Of a stretch of 64,000 nucleotides of DNA, positions 13,205 through 24,778 are shown piece after piece. How positions within the stretch are numbered: position 1 is the stretch's first letter; every line of letters starts with the position of its first letter. The notes beneath the pieces are model-generated. The model saw nothing but the letters and a program-made list of their open reading frames with translations. It was not told the origin of the DNA and did not search any database. Source of the stretch: Lyophyllum atratum (taxonomy: Eukaryota > Basidiomycota > Agaricomycetes > Agaricales > Lyophyllaceae); assembly GCA_014905825.1 (NCBI GenBank), contig JACGCN010000066.1, forward strand, positions 62,001 to 126,000, written 5' to 3'. The translations under genes were made by a program, and so were the position numbers.

Positions 13205-14052
13205 GCGGTAGGACATCATGGACTATCATATTACTTGTTTATTCCTGCATCATGGTCTCCTATTTTGACATCCTGATACAATTATTTGTTTTCGATAAAG
13301 CTCTTTCCCGACTGCTGTGCTGATTATACCAACCTGTATGTACATACGCGTCCTCATGAACACGCCATATTTTCCCAGTGTCTATCCACGTTTAGATGTT
13401 AAAATTTTGATTGCGTACTAATCAATCTAGTATAATCAACAACTTGCACAGAACGTATCATCCCATGATGACAAAACTCCCTCCCTCCAGGCTATAATGG
13501 CAGATAACGCCAATGCATGATAGCGTAAGTTACCATGGCCCCATGGCCAAGTTCAGCTAGGTCATGTCAACACAGTCTACGACGATCTACGGAGTACCTC
13601 AAGATGAAACTCAAGTACATGTAATCGGGCCGACATTTACGGGGTTTGTTTATCCACTTTGGTCAACTTCAGAAGACGATCACGACGACGGAGAAAGGAA
13701 GCACTACAAACCTGCCGTCAACAGCTCCGTGCTGATCCACGTCCAGTTTCTTCCTTGCCTTCGAACTTGGGTATCGCACAACGGGCAGCAAGAAGGCCTG
13801 TAGCAGGCCTCACTAAATAATTTCGAGCAACTGCCAACGGGAAAGGTGTGGTTGCGGCATTCCCGTGGTGCTTTCCAGGCCATTTGGATGTCCATTTGGC
13901 CCTTCGAGGTCCTATGTCTCCCTCTGCGCGAGCGCCTCTAACGACAACCCATTATGCTTTGTTCTCTCGCCTTCCTACGCCCACTGAAAAGGCAATCGGG
14001 CGAGAAGCAGTAGAGTGTAGCTCAGGTGCTTACATCTTGAAGTTACTCATTC
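13205..14052. other. Long intergenic stretch, no supported gene
   Basis: 848 bases. An 80-codon reading frame at 13564-13803 has no recognisable feature and no matching splice context. The missing first exon of the following DUF6533 gene must lie in its right part. Confidence 0.5.
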
Positions 14053-15407
14053 TAGTCCGCTGACTCCGAATCTATCGTCATAGTTGCTGCCCTTACATTT
14101 CTTGCCTGGGATATCGTCATTACAGTTGAAGACGAAGTATGTGAACAACTTCAACTTGTTGGAATTTACCACTACATAACCCATGTCTTCAGATAAAGTT
14201 CATTTGGCCGTGAGTTTCACGCAAGTCCGCACCTGTCAGGGTACTGGTCTGAATCACAAGTTGCCCCTCGCACCAGGAAGCCATGGACTTTAACGAAATT
14301 TCTTTATTTTTATGCGCGATATGTCCCATTAATGGTGCAGATGTGAGCTACAAGATTCTTCGCGAAGTCGCGTTGCTCAAAGATGAACAGATCCATATTA
14401 TTTGTCGGGACTGACCTGTCCTCGGCTTTACATTTTACCCCTCACGATTGTTACATTTGGCAAGTCTATCAAGGAATTGCGGCGTTCTCCATAGTCGGGG
14501 CTGTAGATATAATCCTCATACTCCGAGGTAAGTTCCAACCTAGCCCAAGTATCACCGGGTGCTGAGTTTCATGCGTTGATAGTCATTGCGTTGTATCATG
14601 GGAATCCAGTTATCCGCATTCTCCTTGCACTGTTGTATATTCTTGAACTTGTTGGCATGAGTGTGGGGATAGGCCTAGCTATCCCTGGGATCAGATACGA
14701 CGAGATATGTCTCGTTACGGATATACCCCCGAGTTTGGCGATTTACGGGTATGTCCACGTTGTGGTGCTCTGATTTTACCTTCAATTAGTCCCTATGCAG
14801 CGGCTCGGCCATTTCTTTTCAAGTTATTCTCTTTGTCCTCACCATGTGGAAGTTCCTCGAGGCTGTTCGTTCGGGCTGGGGTGATGTGCCCTTGCTTGTT
14901 CTCCAGATGCGAGACGGGACGTGGGCGTTCGTCTTACTGATGGGTATTTCTTCTTTTTCAAGCCGTCGAAGCAATTCATCTGAAACCACTGTAAGCCGTG
15001 TATATTGGTCAGGCGTCTTTGTATGGACTAGAAAACCATGCTTTGGCTGGTGTCTTATTTGGGTACGACGGGGGAATTGCGCATTCATCTTGAGGCTTAT
15101 TTATTCTTTATACAGGTGGCTAATCACAGCATTCTCATTTTCAGTCAGTACCTCTCCTAACAGGTCGAGAGTAAATTGAACACAACCACAGGGCTATCGT
15201 ATCCTGCTAAACCTCAATCATCTCAGTCCTCCAGACCGACATTCAAGTGACGTGCACCGTACAAATACCGACATTCAATTTACGACACAGATATTCTCCG
15301 ACATTACTGAAAATCCTTCCAATTCTTTCGAGCTCTTAGCACTATCAAGCATGACAACCGCAACTCGGGTTCCACCGTCCTCGAGTTCTTCTAGACCTAA
15401 CGAATGA
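14053..15407 (+). CDS. DUF6533-type seven-helix membrane protein (first exon not located)
   Basis: Belongs to a large agaricomycete family of uncharacterised integral membrane proteins. Seen in order: the signature helix LTFLAWDIVITVEDE (about 14090), IKFIWP joined to KPWTLTKFLYFYARYVPLMVQ over an intron (about 14200 to 14340), hydrophobic helices near 14490 and 14580-14690, WKFLEAVRSGWGDVPLL with LLVLQMRDGTWAF (about 14850-14930), a helix near 15030, the closing GYRILLNLNHL (about 15190), and a Ser-rich tail ending at 15405-15407. At least seven exons. The exon starting at 14053 is preceded by an in-frame stop, so an upstream exon carries the ATG; I could not place it. Family function is unknown. 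Confidence 0.62.
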
Positions 15408-15858
15408 CTGTATGACGATACAATATTCAGATCCCTAAACTTACACTATATGTCAGCAGGCCTGTATTTTAGTATATACCCATAAAACTATGTACATGTG
15501 CACAAGATAACGAAATCTACGACTCTTATGGTAGACGGATATGCTGATGATTTGATCATTGACAGGAAGTAGCCTTCATATGTAAAGAGTTCGTCACTTT
15601 GACCGAAGCCGATGATCTTCAACAGCCAGCCGTGACACGCTTGACGACTTCCCTAGAAGATCCTCGTCATCAGTCTACTATAAGCACGAGGACACGCAGT
15701 ATGTGCATGCTGTTCAAGTTATCGTCGTCCCGCACGTACATGTGCGGCATGCGGCTCAAGCATGCTATGTCTTTTGGTTGATAAATCTCGAGGACTGCAG
15801 CACGGCCGCAGTCAATTCCATCTCAGGATATCTGGCACATACACTATACAGTTCTCAG
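15408..15858. other. Intergenic, nothing recognised
   Basis: About 450 bases before the coiled-coil gene. The frame of that gene is open leftward to 15703, but the residues there look non-coding. Confidence 0.5.
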
Positions 15859-17418
15859 ATGCGCCCAACCCTGGTAACACCCCGACCTTCTATCTTCTGG
15901 ACTTCTTCGAGGGAGAGGCCAAAGTTACCTCCTATCATTATCCCACCAACGCCAATCAACACATGCAAGGCTTCGCTCCCGCCTTATTATAAAGATATCC
16001 CAGCCGCCCAATGTACATTGTCGAGTACCGTTACGCCGCCCACATCGCCCTCTTTGTCGTCGTCGATCTGTTCAACGCCCCCATTGGAACCCGATACTAT
16101 GTCTGAAAGCGCACTGGCAGCACCCTCGGACCTCGTAACAATTGCAGAACTATTTGCGACGCTTAAGCAGTCGGTTAACACATTACGCACAACGTTTGAT
16201 AACCTTGGGACTCAAACTGAAAGAATGGCCCACCTTGCGCCTGCAATGAAGGCAGACCAGCAGGCAAGTTCGTCATCAGTACTTGATTGATAACGAAGCT
16301 TGCTGACAATTTTGAATTTTGAGTGTAGGTTGAAGATCTCCGCGCAAAGCTCGAGGACCAGATAGGAAGGCAGGAGAAGTCGATGCAGGAAATCCGACAC
16401 CTCTTGGAGGACACTATCAAGGACAGCGTGGTCCAACATCTCAAATCGCGGATCTACGATGCAGTACAAAAAGCCATCGCAAAAGAAGTCCAACAACGCG
16501 TCCAGCAAGAGGTAGTAGGCCCGATGTCCGATAACCTGATTAACTGACCGATTTTTGGCTGGCTCTTTTCAGCTAGCTTCCCAAATCCCCGAAAACTTAC
16601 GTCGTCATGTCCAAGGACATCAGCGGGAGATTCTTGAAGTGCGGACTAACCTTTGTAATTCGTAAGTCCATAGTCTGATTGTTGCTATATTTTCGGATGG
16701 TCGTTCATAGTATTTTTAGCGAAGCACGTCGTCACAATGCAAGCTTGAGTTCACCATCCATGACTACAGAGCCTCTGCGTCCGCTCCTACGACCGCTTCC
16801 GAGCGCCTTACAATCCCCAGCATATGTCGTGAATCAACCTTTTACAGCCAACCATTCGACAGCTGCAAGCCCGATGACGGCCTTTCCGGGTGTTCCAGCA
16901 CCTACGCCCATAGTATCTACTGCATCTGCCTGTATGGTTCCCTTTGGAACTAATCAAGTGTTCGAACTCGTCCCTCCGACGCCTTCGCCGCTATTTCCAC
17001 GAGATCTGAAGTCTTTATTCGCGCTGGGGCCCGACAAGGCTAGGCGCCTTCTCCAAGATTATGGGCTTGACAGCGCTGTAAGTGCTGTGCCGTCTCCGAG
17101 CTCTGGTCGACCACGTATGAAGGCATCGAAGACCGGGCTCAACACCCCTGAAGATTCCCCGACCTTCGAAAGTCCCGCCTCTCGGGAGCATGATCTCAAT
17201 AAGTTCATGGCACATATTGGGGTGTGTGTATTTTGTCTTATTCTGTTAGACTGTTATTCACTATCTCAAATTTCCTCTGTGCTACTGTCGGCCCTTAGGT
17301 CCCTTTTCTCATGATCCCTGCTCCCAAGCCGAAAGGTGCCCATGGCCTGATCTCCCCATCCCTGACCCAGGATCAGAGTGCTCCACTTATTATCAGTATT
17401 AGGAATAGATTAATATGA
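15859..17418 (+). CDS. Hypothetical coiled-coil protein
   Basis: Not recognised. Five exons: Pro/Ser/Thr-rich N-terminus (15859 to about 16100), a helical block starting LVTIAELFATLKQSVNTLR, a charged coiled coil VEDLRAKLEDQIGRQEKSM through to AKEVQQRVQQE (16329-16510), then LASQIPENLRRHVQGHQRE, a Pro-rich stretch, and a conserved-looking motif LKSLFALGPDKARRLLQDYGL (about 17010-17070). The last exon gives VPFLMIPAPKPKGAHGL and a stop at 17416-17418. The start could be ATG 15859 or ATG 16099 (MSESALAAPSD), both in frame. The first intron can be spliced in frame with either a GC donor (16264) or a GT donor (16279). Coiled coil suggests an oligomeric or scaffold role; no function is assigned. 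Confidence 0.6.
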
Positions 17419-17645
17419 GCTGTACTTTTATAATTATTCAGAATGCAACTACTTACTAGAGTCTAGTCAATCAGGTCTATGACGGGCAACGAGATTTGGT
17501 TGCTGTGTGACCTTGTCACGGCGTTTCATCTCCTTGATATCAACGTCGGAATGCAGTATTTAGGGCGCCCACCGTCGCACGTTTCTCTCAGCTGTGCTCT
17601 GCTAGTGTTGCTGCGCAATACTTAGTGACGTTAATACCCTCCACC

Positions 17646-18955
17646 ATGGCCTCCCTGTTGCGACGACCTCTCAAGTTCAGAGTCATCCTCATACCCGTGG
17701 TCGTGGTGTCGATCGGTCTACTCCATTTCATAATTTCGAACACATACCAGATCAAGAACGCTCTATCTTACGCAACAAGGCCATTGTGGGATGCTGCCAA
17801 TGGTCCCAAGGAAATTATACCTCATTACTATGCCGAGGGAATGCGCATGGACTCGCATGCTTGCCAGCTCCATGGCTGGAATGAACGGGAAGGGAAGGAG
17901 AACATAAAGGTTATGGACGCCATTCTCATGAGCAGCGAGCTCGACCTGCTAGAAGTCCGCATGAACGAGCTAGACTCCGTCGTCGATAATTTCCTCATCA
18001 TCGAATCCAATGCCACATTCACAGGGCTGCCCAAGGACACGTACTTTGCTAATAACCGGGAAAGGTTCTCCAAGTTTGATAAGAAGATAGTGTACGAACT
18101 GTAAGTACCTTCTCACCCCGTATCTTCTTATACTAATGGTAGCATTAGTCTGCCGGGGTATCCGCTGAGGCTAGGACAGTCTGCTTGGGACGTGGAGGCA
18201 TCTACGCGCGACGCCATGACCTCACTGCTCCACAGACACATCAGAGCGCTCCCATCCGATACTCCTAGCCTTGTCATAATGTCCGACGTCGACGAGATCC
18301 CCTCCAAACATTCAATCGACCTTCTCAAAACCTGTGATTTCGGTGACTCCCTTCATCTGCAGCTACGGAATTTTTTGTATAGGTGAGCTTGACGTCTGCC
18401 GTCATGACTTCTTCTAACAAGGAATTCGCCATTCCAGCTTCGAATGGCAGTTAGATATGTCCAGCTGGCGCGCTAGTGTGCGCCTCTGGCGCCCCAACCT
18501 CTATTATTCACATGCAAAGAGTGGCGATCGTATGCTGGCAGATTCGGGTTGGCACTGCAGTTACTGCTTCAGGACTATTCCGGAATACATTGTCAAGATG
18601 GAGGGGTTTTCGCATTCGGACCGCATCGGCGGAAACAAGAAGCTTCTCGACCCGCAGAGAATACAGGACACCATTTGCCGTGGCAAAGACATTTTTGGGA
18701 TGTTGCCAGAAGCATACAGCGTACGTACCCGCCGAATCCTCTGAAGAAGACAACTGAAGCGACAAAACCTCTTAGTACAAGGATCTTCTGTCGCAGATGA
18801 GTCTAGATCCGTAAGATTGACCCTAGAGACTGTGTACTTTCTCGCTAACATGATATTCTAGATTGACTTCTGCGGTTGGCCTACCCCGGTTCTTAATCGA
18901 TAATGCGCAAAAGTTCCGTTTCCTACTGCCTGGAGGGTGTCAACGAGAGAGTTGA
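17646..18955 (+). CDS. GT17 family glycosyltransferase (beta-1,4-mannosyl-glycoprotein N-acetylglucosaminyltransferase-like)
   Basis: Type II Golgi protein of about 366 residues in five exons. The start is ATG 17646 in a strong CCACCATGG context. A signal anchor ([20 protein letters not shown]) is at residues about 14-33. The family core follows: [34 protein letters not shown] (about 17980), [21 protein letters not shown] with a DxD-like motif (about 18280), LQLRNFLY, and [24 protein letters not shown] (about 18545-18610). Members of GT17 include mammalian MGAT3, which adds a bisecting GlcNAc; in fungi the acceptor is not known, so the exact reaction is inference. The stop is at 18953-18955. 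Confidence 0.85.
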
Positions 18956-19431
18956 TGCCCATGACCATGAACATAGGGTTTCTTGGATTCGCACCCAGCA
19001 AAGGATATCTGGCCATACCAGCAGCCGTATCTGTACGAACAAGCAAGAGGTCGCGGACCTGTCACGTCGAGTGGTGACCGGACAGCTTGATCCCACGGGC
19101 ACTTCGTGGGGGGAGTATCGTAAATACTATCCATCCTGTCCATGATGATCATACGAGTGTTCATCGAACTTCATGACTTGGTTTACATAAATGGATGATA
19201 ACTTGTGTACAGTAGTGAATATACGACTTGCAGCAATGCGCCAGACCTGTTGAGGTCCTGATGCTGAGGGTGACGGAGGTGGTTACGACGCGATGGGGTG
19301 ATCAGATGTGAATCCTTGGACAGTCAGCGTTTATATATAAAACGCGACCGGTGCACTGTTTCCCTTTCACAATAATATCGCACCGCTTCGGGCGAGTCGA
19401 TGCCCTCGACTCCAACAGCACTCCACTCCTG
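18956..19431. other. Intergenic: chitinase promoter region
   Basis: Between the GT17 stop and the chitinase start. Contains the TATA block at 19332 and nothing else recognised. Confidence 0.6.
19332..19341 (+). promoter_or_regulatory. TATA box of the chitinase gene
   Basis: TATATATAAA about 100 bases upstream of the chosen ATG at 19432, a usual distance for a fungal core promoter. Confidence 0.55.
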
Positions 19432-21132
19432 ATGAACAGACGTTCCTTACCTGCTATTTTCTACACAATGCTTTCATATCTTGGGTTTTTTTTGTCGCTG
19501 AGCCCAGTATTCGTCGCTGGTGTCGACTTTTCAGGTCACCTAGAATCCAGAGCCATCGTGAACGCGTCTTCCCTCAGTGGCTCCTTGGTCTCTGCTGCTT
19601 GGTACGCTGGTTGGCATGTTACCGACCAACCTTTGTCGGCGGTTAGCTGGTCGAAATACACTGTGATAAATTATGCATTTGCGTAGGTACCAATTATAGT
19701 CTTCTTTCAATCCCTGCTCAATATGTTATACAGTTTAACCACCCCGGACCCGAGTTTAATATCTATCGTAGACTCAGATCAGATCCTATTACCTCAATTT
19801 GTGACTGCTGCCCACAAGCATGTGAGTCCGACGCCTGCATTAGCATGCATCTGAAGTTAACATCGGTAGAATGTGAAAGCGAGCTTGTCCATAGGCGGAT
19901 GGACCGGATCGAGATGGTTCTCTACCAACGTTGGCTCACCCCGAAACCGGACTGCATTTGTGAAGTCTGTCACAGGACTGGTTAAAAAGTACAAGCTGGA
20001 TGGTGTTGACTTCGAGTATGTGCTTCATATCTCCTGGAAATTCTTGCCTAACACGCGCAGCTGGGAATACCCCGGGGTCCAGGGAACTGGGTGTAACGCC
20101 GTCAACTTGAATGATACAGCCAATTTCCTTTCTTTTCTCCAAGAGCTGCGTCAAAGTCTCGGTCCTGAAGTGATACTCTCCGCCGCAACAGATATCAAAC
20201 CATTCCCCAGTCCATCTGGTACTCCTTTCCCAGACACCTCAAGATTCGGCGACATCCTCGACTATATCGTCATAATGAACTATGACATCAAGTCAACTCC
20301 ATCAGCAGGTGCGGGTCCGAATTCCCCACTGGATGATAATTGCGCACCTTCGAGCAACCAGCAGGGCTCAGCTCAGTCGGCCCTGATAGCATGGACAGCT
20401 GCTGGTATGCCTAAAAATCGCATTGTGCTCGGTGTCCCGATGTATGGCCGTTCATATCGTGTTGCTAGAGCCACGGCTTTCTCAGATGACTCAAAGACAA
20501 CCCTTGCCTCTTTCCCTCCCTATGCTATCGATAACAAACCCCCGGGAGATCCTTGGAATGGTGAGGGGGGTTTGGATGTCTGTGGAGTTTACCAAGCTCC
20601 TGGAGGATCGTACGCCTTCTGGAGCCTCGTGGACGGTGGTTTCTTGAATGCAGATGGGTCGGCGAGAACGGGCATTATATATCGCTACGACGAATGCAGC
20701 GAGACTGTAAGCACTTTCCTATTTACTGATTCATGGTGCTCACTTTGCAATGTTTAGCCTTACGTCTATGACCCAAAGTCAGAGATAATGGTCGCATACG
20801 ACAACGCGCAATCATTTGCCGCCAAAGGCGACTTTATCAAGTCCAATGGTCTCAGAGGTTTTGCTGTGTGGGAAGCCGCCGGGGATTTTAACGACCTCTT
20901 GGCAAACGCAATATGTAGGTTTGATACTTCAGTGACCCGATTTACGACGTTGAAGGTATCGCTGGCAGTGAATGCGACCGTCAATGGTGCTACACGAACC
21001 ACCAAGGCCACCCATCAACCTTCAGCGTCAGCATCATCGTCATCATCTGCTTCCAGCATGTTCTCGTTGCCTTTGAAGCCCTGGATACTGGCTTTCGGGC
21101 TGTACTACCTTTTCCGTTGGAATCCTGTTTGA
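19432..21132 (+). CDS. GH18 chitinase, secreted, probable GPI anchor
   Basis: Endo-acting GH18 enzyme that hydrolyses beta-1,4-GlcNAc links in chitin, with substrate-assisted catalysis. Start ATG 19432; signal peptide core LSYLGFFLSLSPVFVAG. Domains in order: SAAWYAGWHV (first strand), KASLSIGGWTGSRWF (SxGG motif, about 19880), the catalytic DGVDFD-WEYP formed across an intron at about 20015-20062, DYIVIMNYD (about 20280), GVPMYGRSYRV, and FAVWEAAGDFND near the end of the barrel. A Thr/Ser-rich linker and a hydrophobic C-terminus (LPLKPWILAFGLYYLF) follow, which fits a GPI-attachment signal. About six exons; stop 21130-21132. Likely role is own cell-wall remodelling; cell-wall anchoring argues against a purely digestive role, but that is inference. 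Confidence 0.9.
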
Positions 21133-22157
21133 CTAGTCCTTGTGCCTCTAGTGTTCTCAACCTTGGATTTCTCCATGTTACCATAGGAGTGGCATGCGGT
21201 CCGGTCGAACATTGATAATTCTCGGTATAAAAGCCTCGGAGCCGTTCAATAGTCAAGGCTCAAGCTTGCAAGCTTCAAGCTTCAAGTGCCAGCTGATGGG
21301 TCGGAGTGAGATCTTCAACGGGGTTACTCCTAAACCTCCGGTGGGCACATGGTCCGTCATAATTCGATCCCGGCGTTTAAACCCTTGGTTTATAATTGGA
21401 TCCCAGTGTAACCCTACTCATTATAATGAAAAAGTTGTTGCTCCGAGTATCTCAACACTCAGGCCTTACTGATACTCTTAGTCTCCGTCAGCGCAGATCA
21501 GGTCCTAGTCAAGTGGTTTGTGTACTGACGTGGTCACTCCGCACAACATACAGCCTAATTCAAGGCCAGGCGTTTACCTCGCGCAGCAGTACACTTGTGA
21601 CGTCGTGTTTCAATGGCATCCTCAGCAACAGGATGCAATGTGGTAAGCTCGTTGAGACTCAGAAAACGCGTTTTCCTCGTTGTAGACTGGCCCAGGTAAA
21701 GTTCTTGCGCAGGATTCATGTCAAGAACCTACAGTTTCCCATCCGGTGTTTCTGCACCTATTCGCCTTTTTCAGCTCGAAGGGTTCACATCGTCTTGGGT
21801 TACGCCGCTGGGACTTTCGCAAGCTAACCGGCCTCGTTGCAGACAAAGTTCTCTGCATCCCAAAACGGCATGTTCCGATCTTGTCAGTACACGCCCTTTC
21901 AACCTTCCTGATCCAGGTCTCCCTTTGTTCCATCCTGTCCTCCAGGAGTTGCGAAAATGATTGACCCCTAGAACTATCTGTCTGTTTGAGGCAAGCACGG
22001 CATCTCTATCTTGCCTCGCCCCTTCCTCGAAAGGTCGATATAAAAATGGACATACTAAATATCTGCCATCATCCACGAAACCCTCACGACCGCTGTACGC
22101 TCAATTTACTTAAAATTCTTCCCTATCTCTAAACATGTAGATTCAATCTGTACACAG
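21133..22157. other. Long intergenic stretch with TATA-like blocks and a short local repeat
   Basis: 1,025 bases. TATAAAAG at 21226-21233 is followed at about 21260-21288 by a short reiterated AAGCTTCAAG/AAGCTTGCAAG block. Several reading frames between 21400 and 21960 look weakly coding, but I cannot assemble a protein with a start, splice sites and a recognisable domain. A second TATA block at 22039 probably serves the small gene at 22158. Confidence 0.45.
22039..22046 (+). promoter_or_regulatory. TATA-like element upstream of the small gene
   Basis: TATAAAAA lies 119 bases before the ATG at 22158. Confidence 0.4.
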
Positions 22158-22364
22158 ATGAGTTCCGATTCACCGCCACTGCGCAGTCCCCGAAAGCAGC
22201 ATTCACAACGTCCGCCAAGTCCCGTCCCCTCTCCCGCACAGGCAATTGCTGATGCTTGGAAACGTGAATCAGCGGAGAGCCAGGAAACGTGGAAGCGAAT
22301 CGACGCCAACGTCCGCGCGCGATACGGAGTGAATCCCCGGCATGACCCAAAATCAAAGATGTAG
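22158..22364 (+). CDS. Small hypothetical protein, 68 residues
   Basis: Single reading frame with ATG 22158 and stop at 22362-22364. The N-terminus is Ser/Pro-rich (SPRKQHSQRPPSPVPSP); the C-terminal half is an amphipathic, charged helix (QAIADAWKRESAESQETWKRI) followed by a basic end. I do not recognise the family. Composition is protein-like rather than random, and a TATA block sits upstream at a sensible distance. It could be one exon of a larger gene. Confidence 0.45.
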   Translation: MSSDSPPLRSPRKQHSQRPPSPVPSPAQAIADAWKRESAESQETWKRIDANVRARYGVNPRHDPKSKM

Positions 22365-22624
22365 CGCTGCTAAATCCAAGGGTGAGCAACATCAGACTTC
22401 CTGAATGTTATCGAAACGACAGTCAGATCCGTGCCTACGCAGGCTTTTAGCAATGACATCGTCGTTTCGTGCATAAAGGATCGACGCCTCCTTCGCCGCA
22501 TGCACGGTGGAGCAAAAGACTTGACGGACTGAACTGGTGATGTATTTATTAGCTCAAAATTGTTGTAATAAATAGAAAAGAACCGGATACACGCACACAT
22601 TGCAATTCAAATCAATATGTATGC

Positions 22625-24619
22625 CTACAGCGATTGCTCAACATCGGGAAGACCTTCGCTGTCATCGTAGCCATCGTCTAATTCTTCCTCTTCTTCTTCC
22701 TCCTCCTCCTCTAGTGCAGCTTCCGCTTCGGCCTGCGCTTGGGCAGCGGACGCTGCACTAGCAATAGCTTCCTCGAGCATTTTCGTTTGCTCGTCAGATA
22801 GACCGTACATGGATAACGATGGTATCTGTACCATAGACACCTCGCTGCGATCCGCCAGTCCCGTACTTATATCCAATGCTTGGTTGTCAGATACCAGGCT
22901 ATCAAACACGCTCTGGTCAAGAGCTGCGTGAGACATATCAACACTGGTAGCCCCTGGCATCCCCATCTTAGGTGGCATGCTTTGGAGTTGCGCGCGGGCG
23001 ATGACACTTGCCAGCGTAGCCTGGCCTGCTGTAGGATCTACCGGAGGCGAAATAGGCTGTCCAACAGAAGTTCCCAAGGCGCCCCCGACATGGGTTTGTA
23101 GCAGTCCATGCAAGCTTAGAACGGATGACTGTATTGCGGCGACAGTATCCGGTTGAACCTCCCCTTCTTCCATACGAGAAGGGTCGTGGTACCCATGGGG
23201 CGGTAAAGGTTGTGCAACGACTGCATCCGCTTGAGCCGTAGCGATGCCGCTCCATAGCTTTGCTCTTCGTTCCTCTCTCATGGATTCTTCACCTTCTTCA
23301 CCGTCAAGTTCCACTTCTACCACTTCGGCAGTTACGCATGCTTCGCTCCTAGGCCCTCGAGTTTTGCTGCCGGTTTTATGCCGTTTAATCGCATCCCGTC
23401 GTGAAAAGACTTTGAGACATCCGCCACATTTCCATGCTTTCTTTTCATGTAACTTGAAATGTCGTTTGAGATCGTGATTCCGTGCAAAAGATGCGGGACA
23501 CATGTTACAGCGGAAGGGACGGTGAACGGCATGGATACGTTGATGCGCACGGAGGCTGTATAAGCGCGAAAAAGTCTTCTTGCAGCCAGCAACGAGACAG
23601 GGATAGACAGCTGTTCCAATGTCCGTCGAAGACGGTGTAGGCTGGACAGAAAGCCAGGGATAAGCAGGGTTTGGAGGAAAAGGAGTAGGTTGATGGGATT
23701 CTGGAGGTTGCCCAATTTGAATGCCACTAAGGACGCCTATGACCTGGATAAGGCCGCCGATTTCTTGAAGAGCGTGCATGTCGCGTCCGCCGCTCGCCGA
23801 AGATGTTACAGCAAAAAGGAAAACTTGGTGCAGTTGTAATCGGATGGAGGAGATAAGAGATGGTTCGAGAGGCTGGGAAGGTGAAGATGCCAAGGTCTGA
23901 GTGATCACCCGCACAGCTTCGTGAATTCGAGACCGTAGGTCAGATTCTGCAATATAGGGGCGCTTGAATATACGAGCATCGTGTTGACTAATGCCTTCGT
24001 CCGCTTCCTCGCGTTTCCGCTTGCCCTTATCTAGTTGAATTGAAGAGGCGTTGGAGTGGCGCAAGTTGCCAAAGAGAATATCTGACCTGGCCAGCGACAC
24101 CAGAACAGGACTCAGAGCCAAGGCAGTGGCCTTGAAAACACTCCCCGAGGCAACAAGTCGTTTTAGGGTCTCCAAGACATTGTCACCGTTGGAATTCGGT
24201 ATGATAGCAGATGCGAGAGCAGAGCGAGCGGGGGCGTCATTCTCGACAACAGCAAGGATGGCTTTCATTGTAATGATCGCAGCTTCGCCCTTCCGCGACG
24301 AGATAAGGTTGGACGTAACCGATGAAGTGGTATCTGGTTGTACAACAGGAGGAGCGGCCGGGTCAGGAAAAGCAGGCGCAACATTGGCAACTTGGTCAGC
24401 ATTTGCTTTGCTGATGTCTGCCCACAATTCTTCGCCCAAGCGCCGTGCGATTTCCTCAGCCTCTGCATCGATATCTTCGTCGTCTCCCTCATCATCGTAT
24501 TCATCATCCTCCCAATCATCATCCTCCTGTTCGACGGGTTGACTGAGAAGATGCAAGGGTTCTGGCTGGAGTTCAGCCATATGACAACCGTGTTGAACGG
24601 AGTCAAAAATTGTTGACAT
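22625..24619 (-). CDS. C2H2 zinc-finger protein, probable transcription factor
   Basis: About 664 residues in a single exon. N-terminal acidic stretch (EQEDDDWEDDEYDDEGDDED, about 24480-24540), a helical middle, then three zinc fingers at about 23370-23615: CLVAGCKKTF...H...H, CNMCPASF...H...H, and CGGCLKVFSRRDAIKRH. The third lacks a normal second His spacing and may be C2HC, as in several fungal three-finger factors. The C-terminus has a run of Glu (about 22680-22715). DNA binding is inferred from the fingers; targets unknown. The frame is open upstream to 25030, but that overlaps the divergent carrier gene, so the start is taken at ATG 24619; ATG 24580 is the alternative. It shares a 159-base divergent promoter with the carrier. 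Confidence 0.8.
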   Translation of the reverse strand: MSTIFDSVQHGCHMAELQPEPLHLLSQPVEQEDDDWEDDEYDDEGDDEDIDAEAEEIARRLGEELWADISKANADQVANVAPAFPDPAAPPVVQPDTTSSVTSNLISSRKGEAAIITMKAILAVVENDAPARSALASAIIPNSNGDNVLETLKRLVASGSVFKATALALSPVLVSLARSDILFGNLRHSNASSIQLDKGKRKREEADEGISQHDARIFKRPYIAESDLRSRIHEAVRVITQTLASSPSQPLEPSLISSIRLQLHQVFLFAVTSSASGGRDMHALQEIGGLIQVIGVLSGIQIGQPPESHQPTPFPPNPAYPWLSVQPTPSSTDIGTAVYPCLVAGCKKTFSRLYSLRAHQRIHAVHRPFRCNMCPASFARNHDLKRHFKLHEKKAWKCGGCLKVFSRRDAIKRHKTGSKTRGPRSEACVTAEVVEVELDGEEGEESMREERRAKLWSGIATAQADAVVAQPLPPHGYHDPSRMEEGEVQPDTVAAIQSSVLSLHGLLQTHVGGALGTSVGQPISPPVDPTAGQATLASVIARAQLQSMPPKMGMPGATSVDMSHAALDQSVFDSLVSDNQALDISTGLADRSEVSMVQIPSLSMYGLSDEQTKMLEEAIASAASAAQAQAEAEAALEEEEEEEEEELDDGYDDSEGLPDVEQSL

Positions 24620-24778
24620 CGGCAGCACCGCCACAGCCTTGCGGAGAAATATGCTTCTTATCTTATCTGCGGCATTTGCACAAGTTTGGCTGTTCATTTT
24701 TGCTATCCGTATAACGATGACCCTCGAACGGTTCAGAAGCTGTAGTTTCCTTTTTCCCTCCTCTATACTTGGCGGTTG
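24620..24778. promoter_or_regulatory. Compact divergent promoter, zinc-finger gene / mitochondrial carrier
   Basis: Only 159 bases separate the two divergent ATGs, so both core promoters must overlap here. No TATA element was seen. Confidence 0.5.

Noticed and set aside
13564..13803. 80-codon plus-strand frame
   Set aside because: No domain, no splice partner and no similarity to the following DUF6533 gene.
16264..16328. GC-AG intron in the coiled-coil gene
   Set aside because: A canonical GT donor at 16279 also keeps phase 0, so the GC donor (16264) is not required.
20015..20035. Asp-to-Glu change in the chitinase DxxDxDxE motif
   Set aside because: The Glu is an artefact of reading into the intron; splicing restores Asp.
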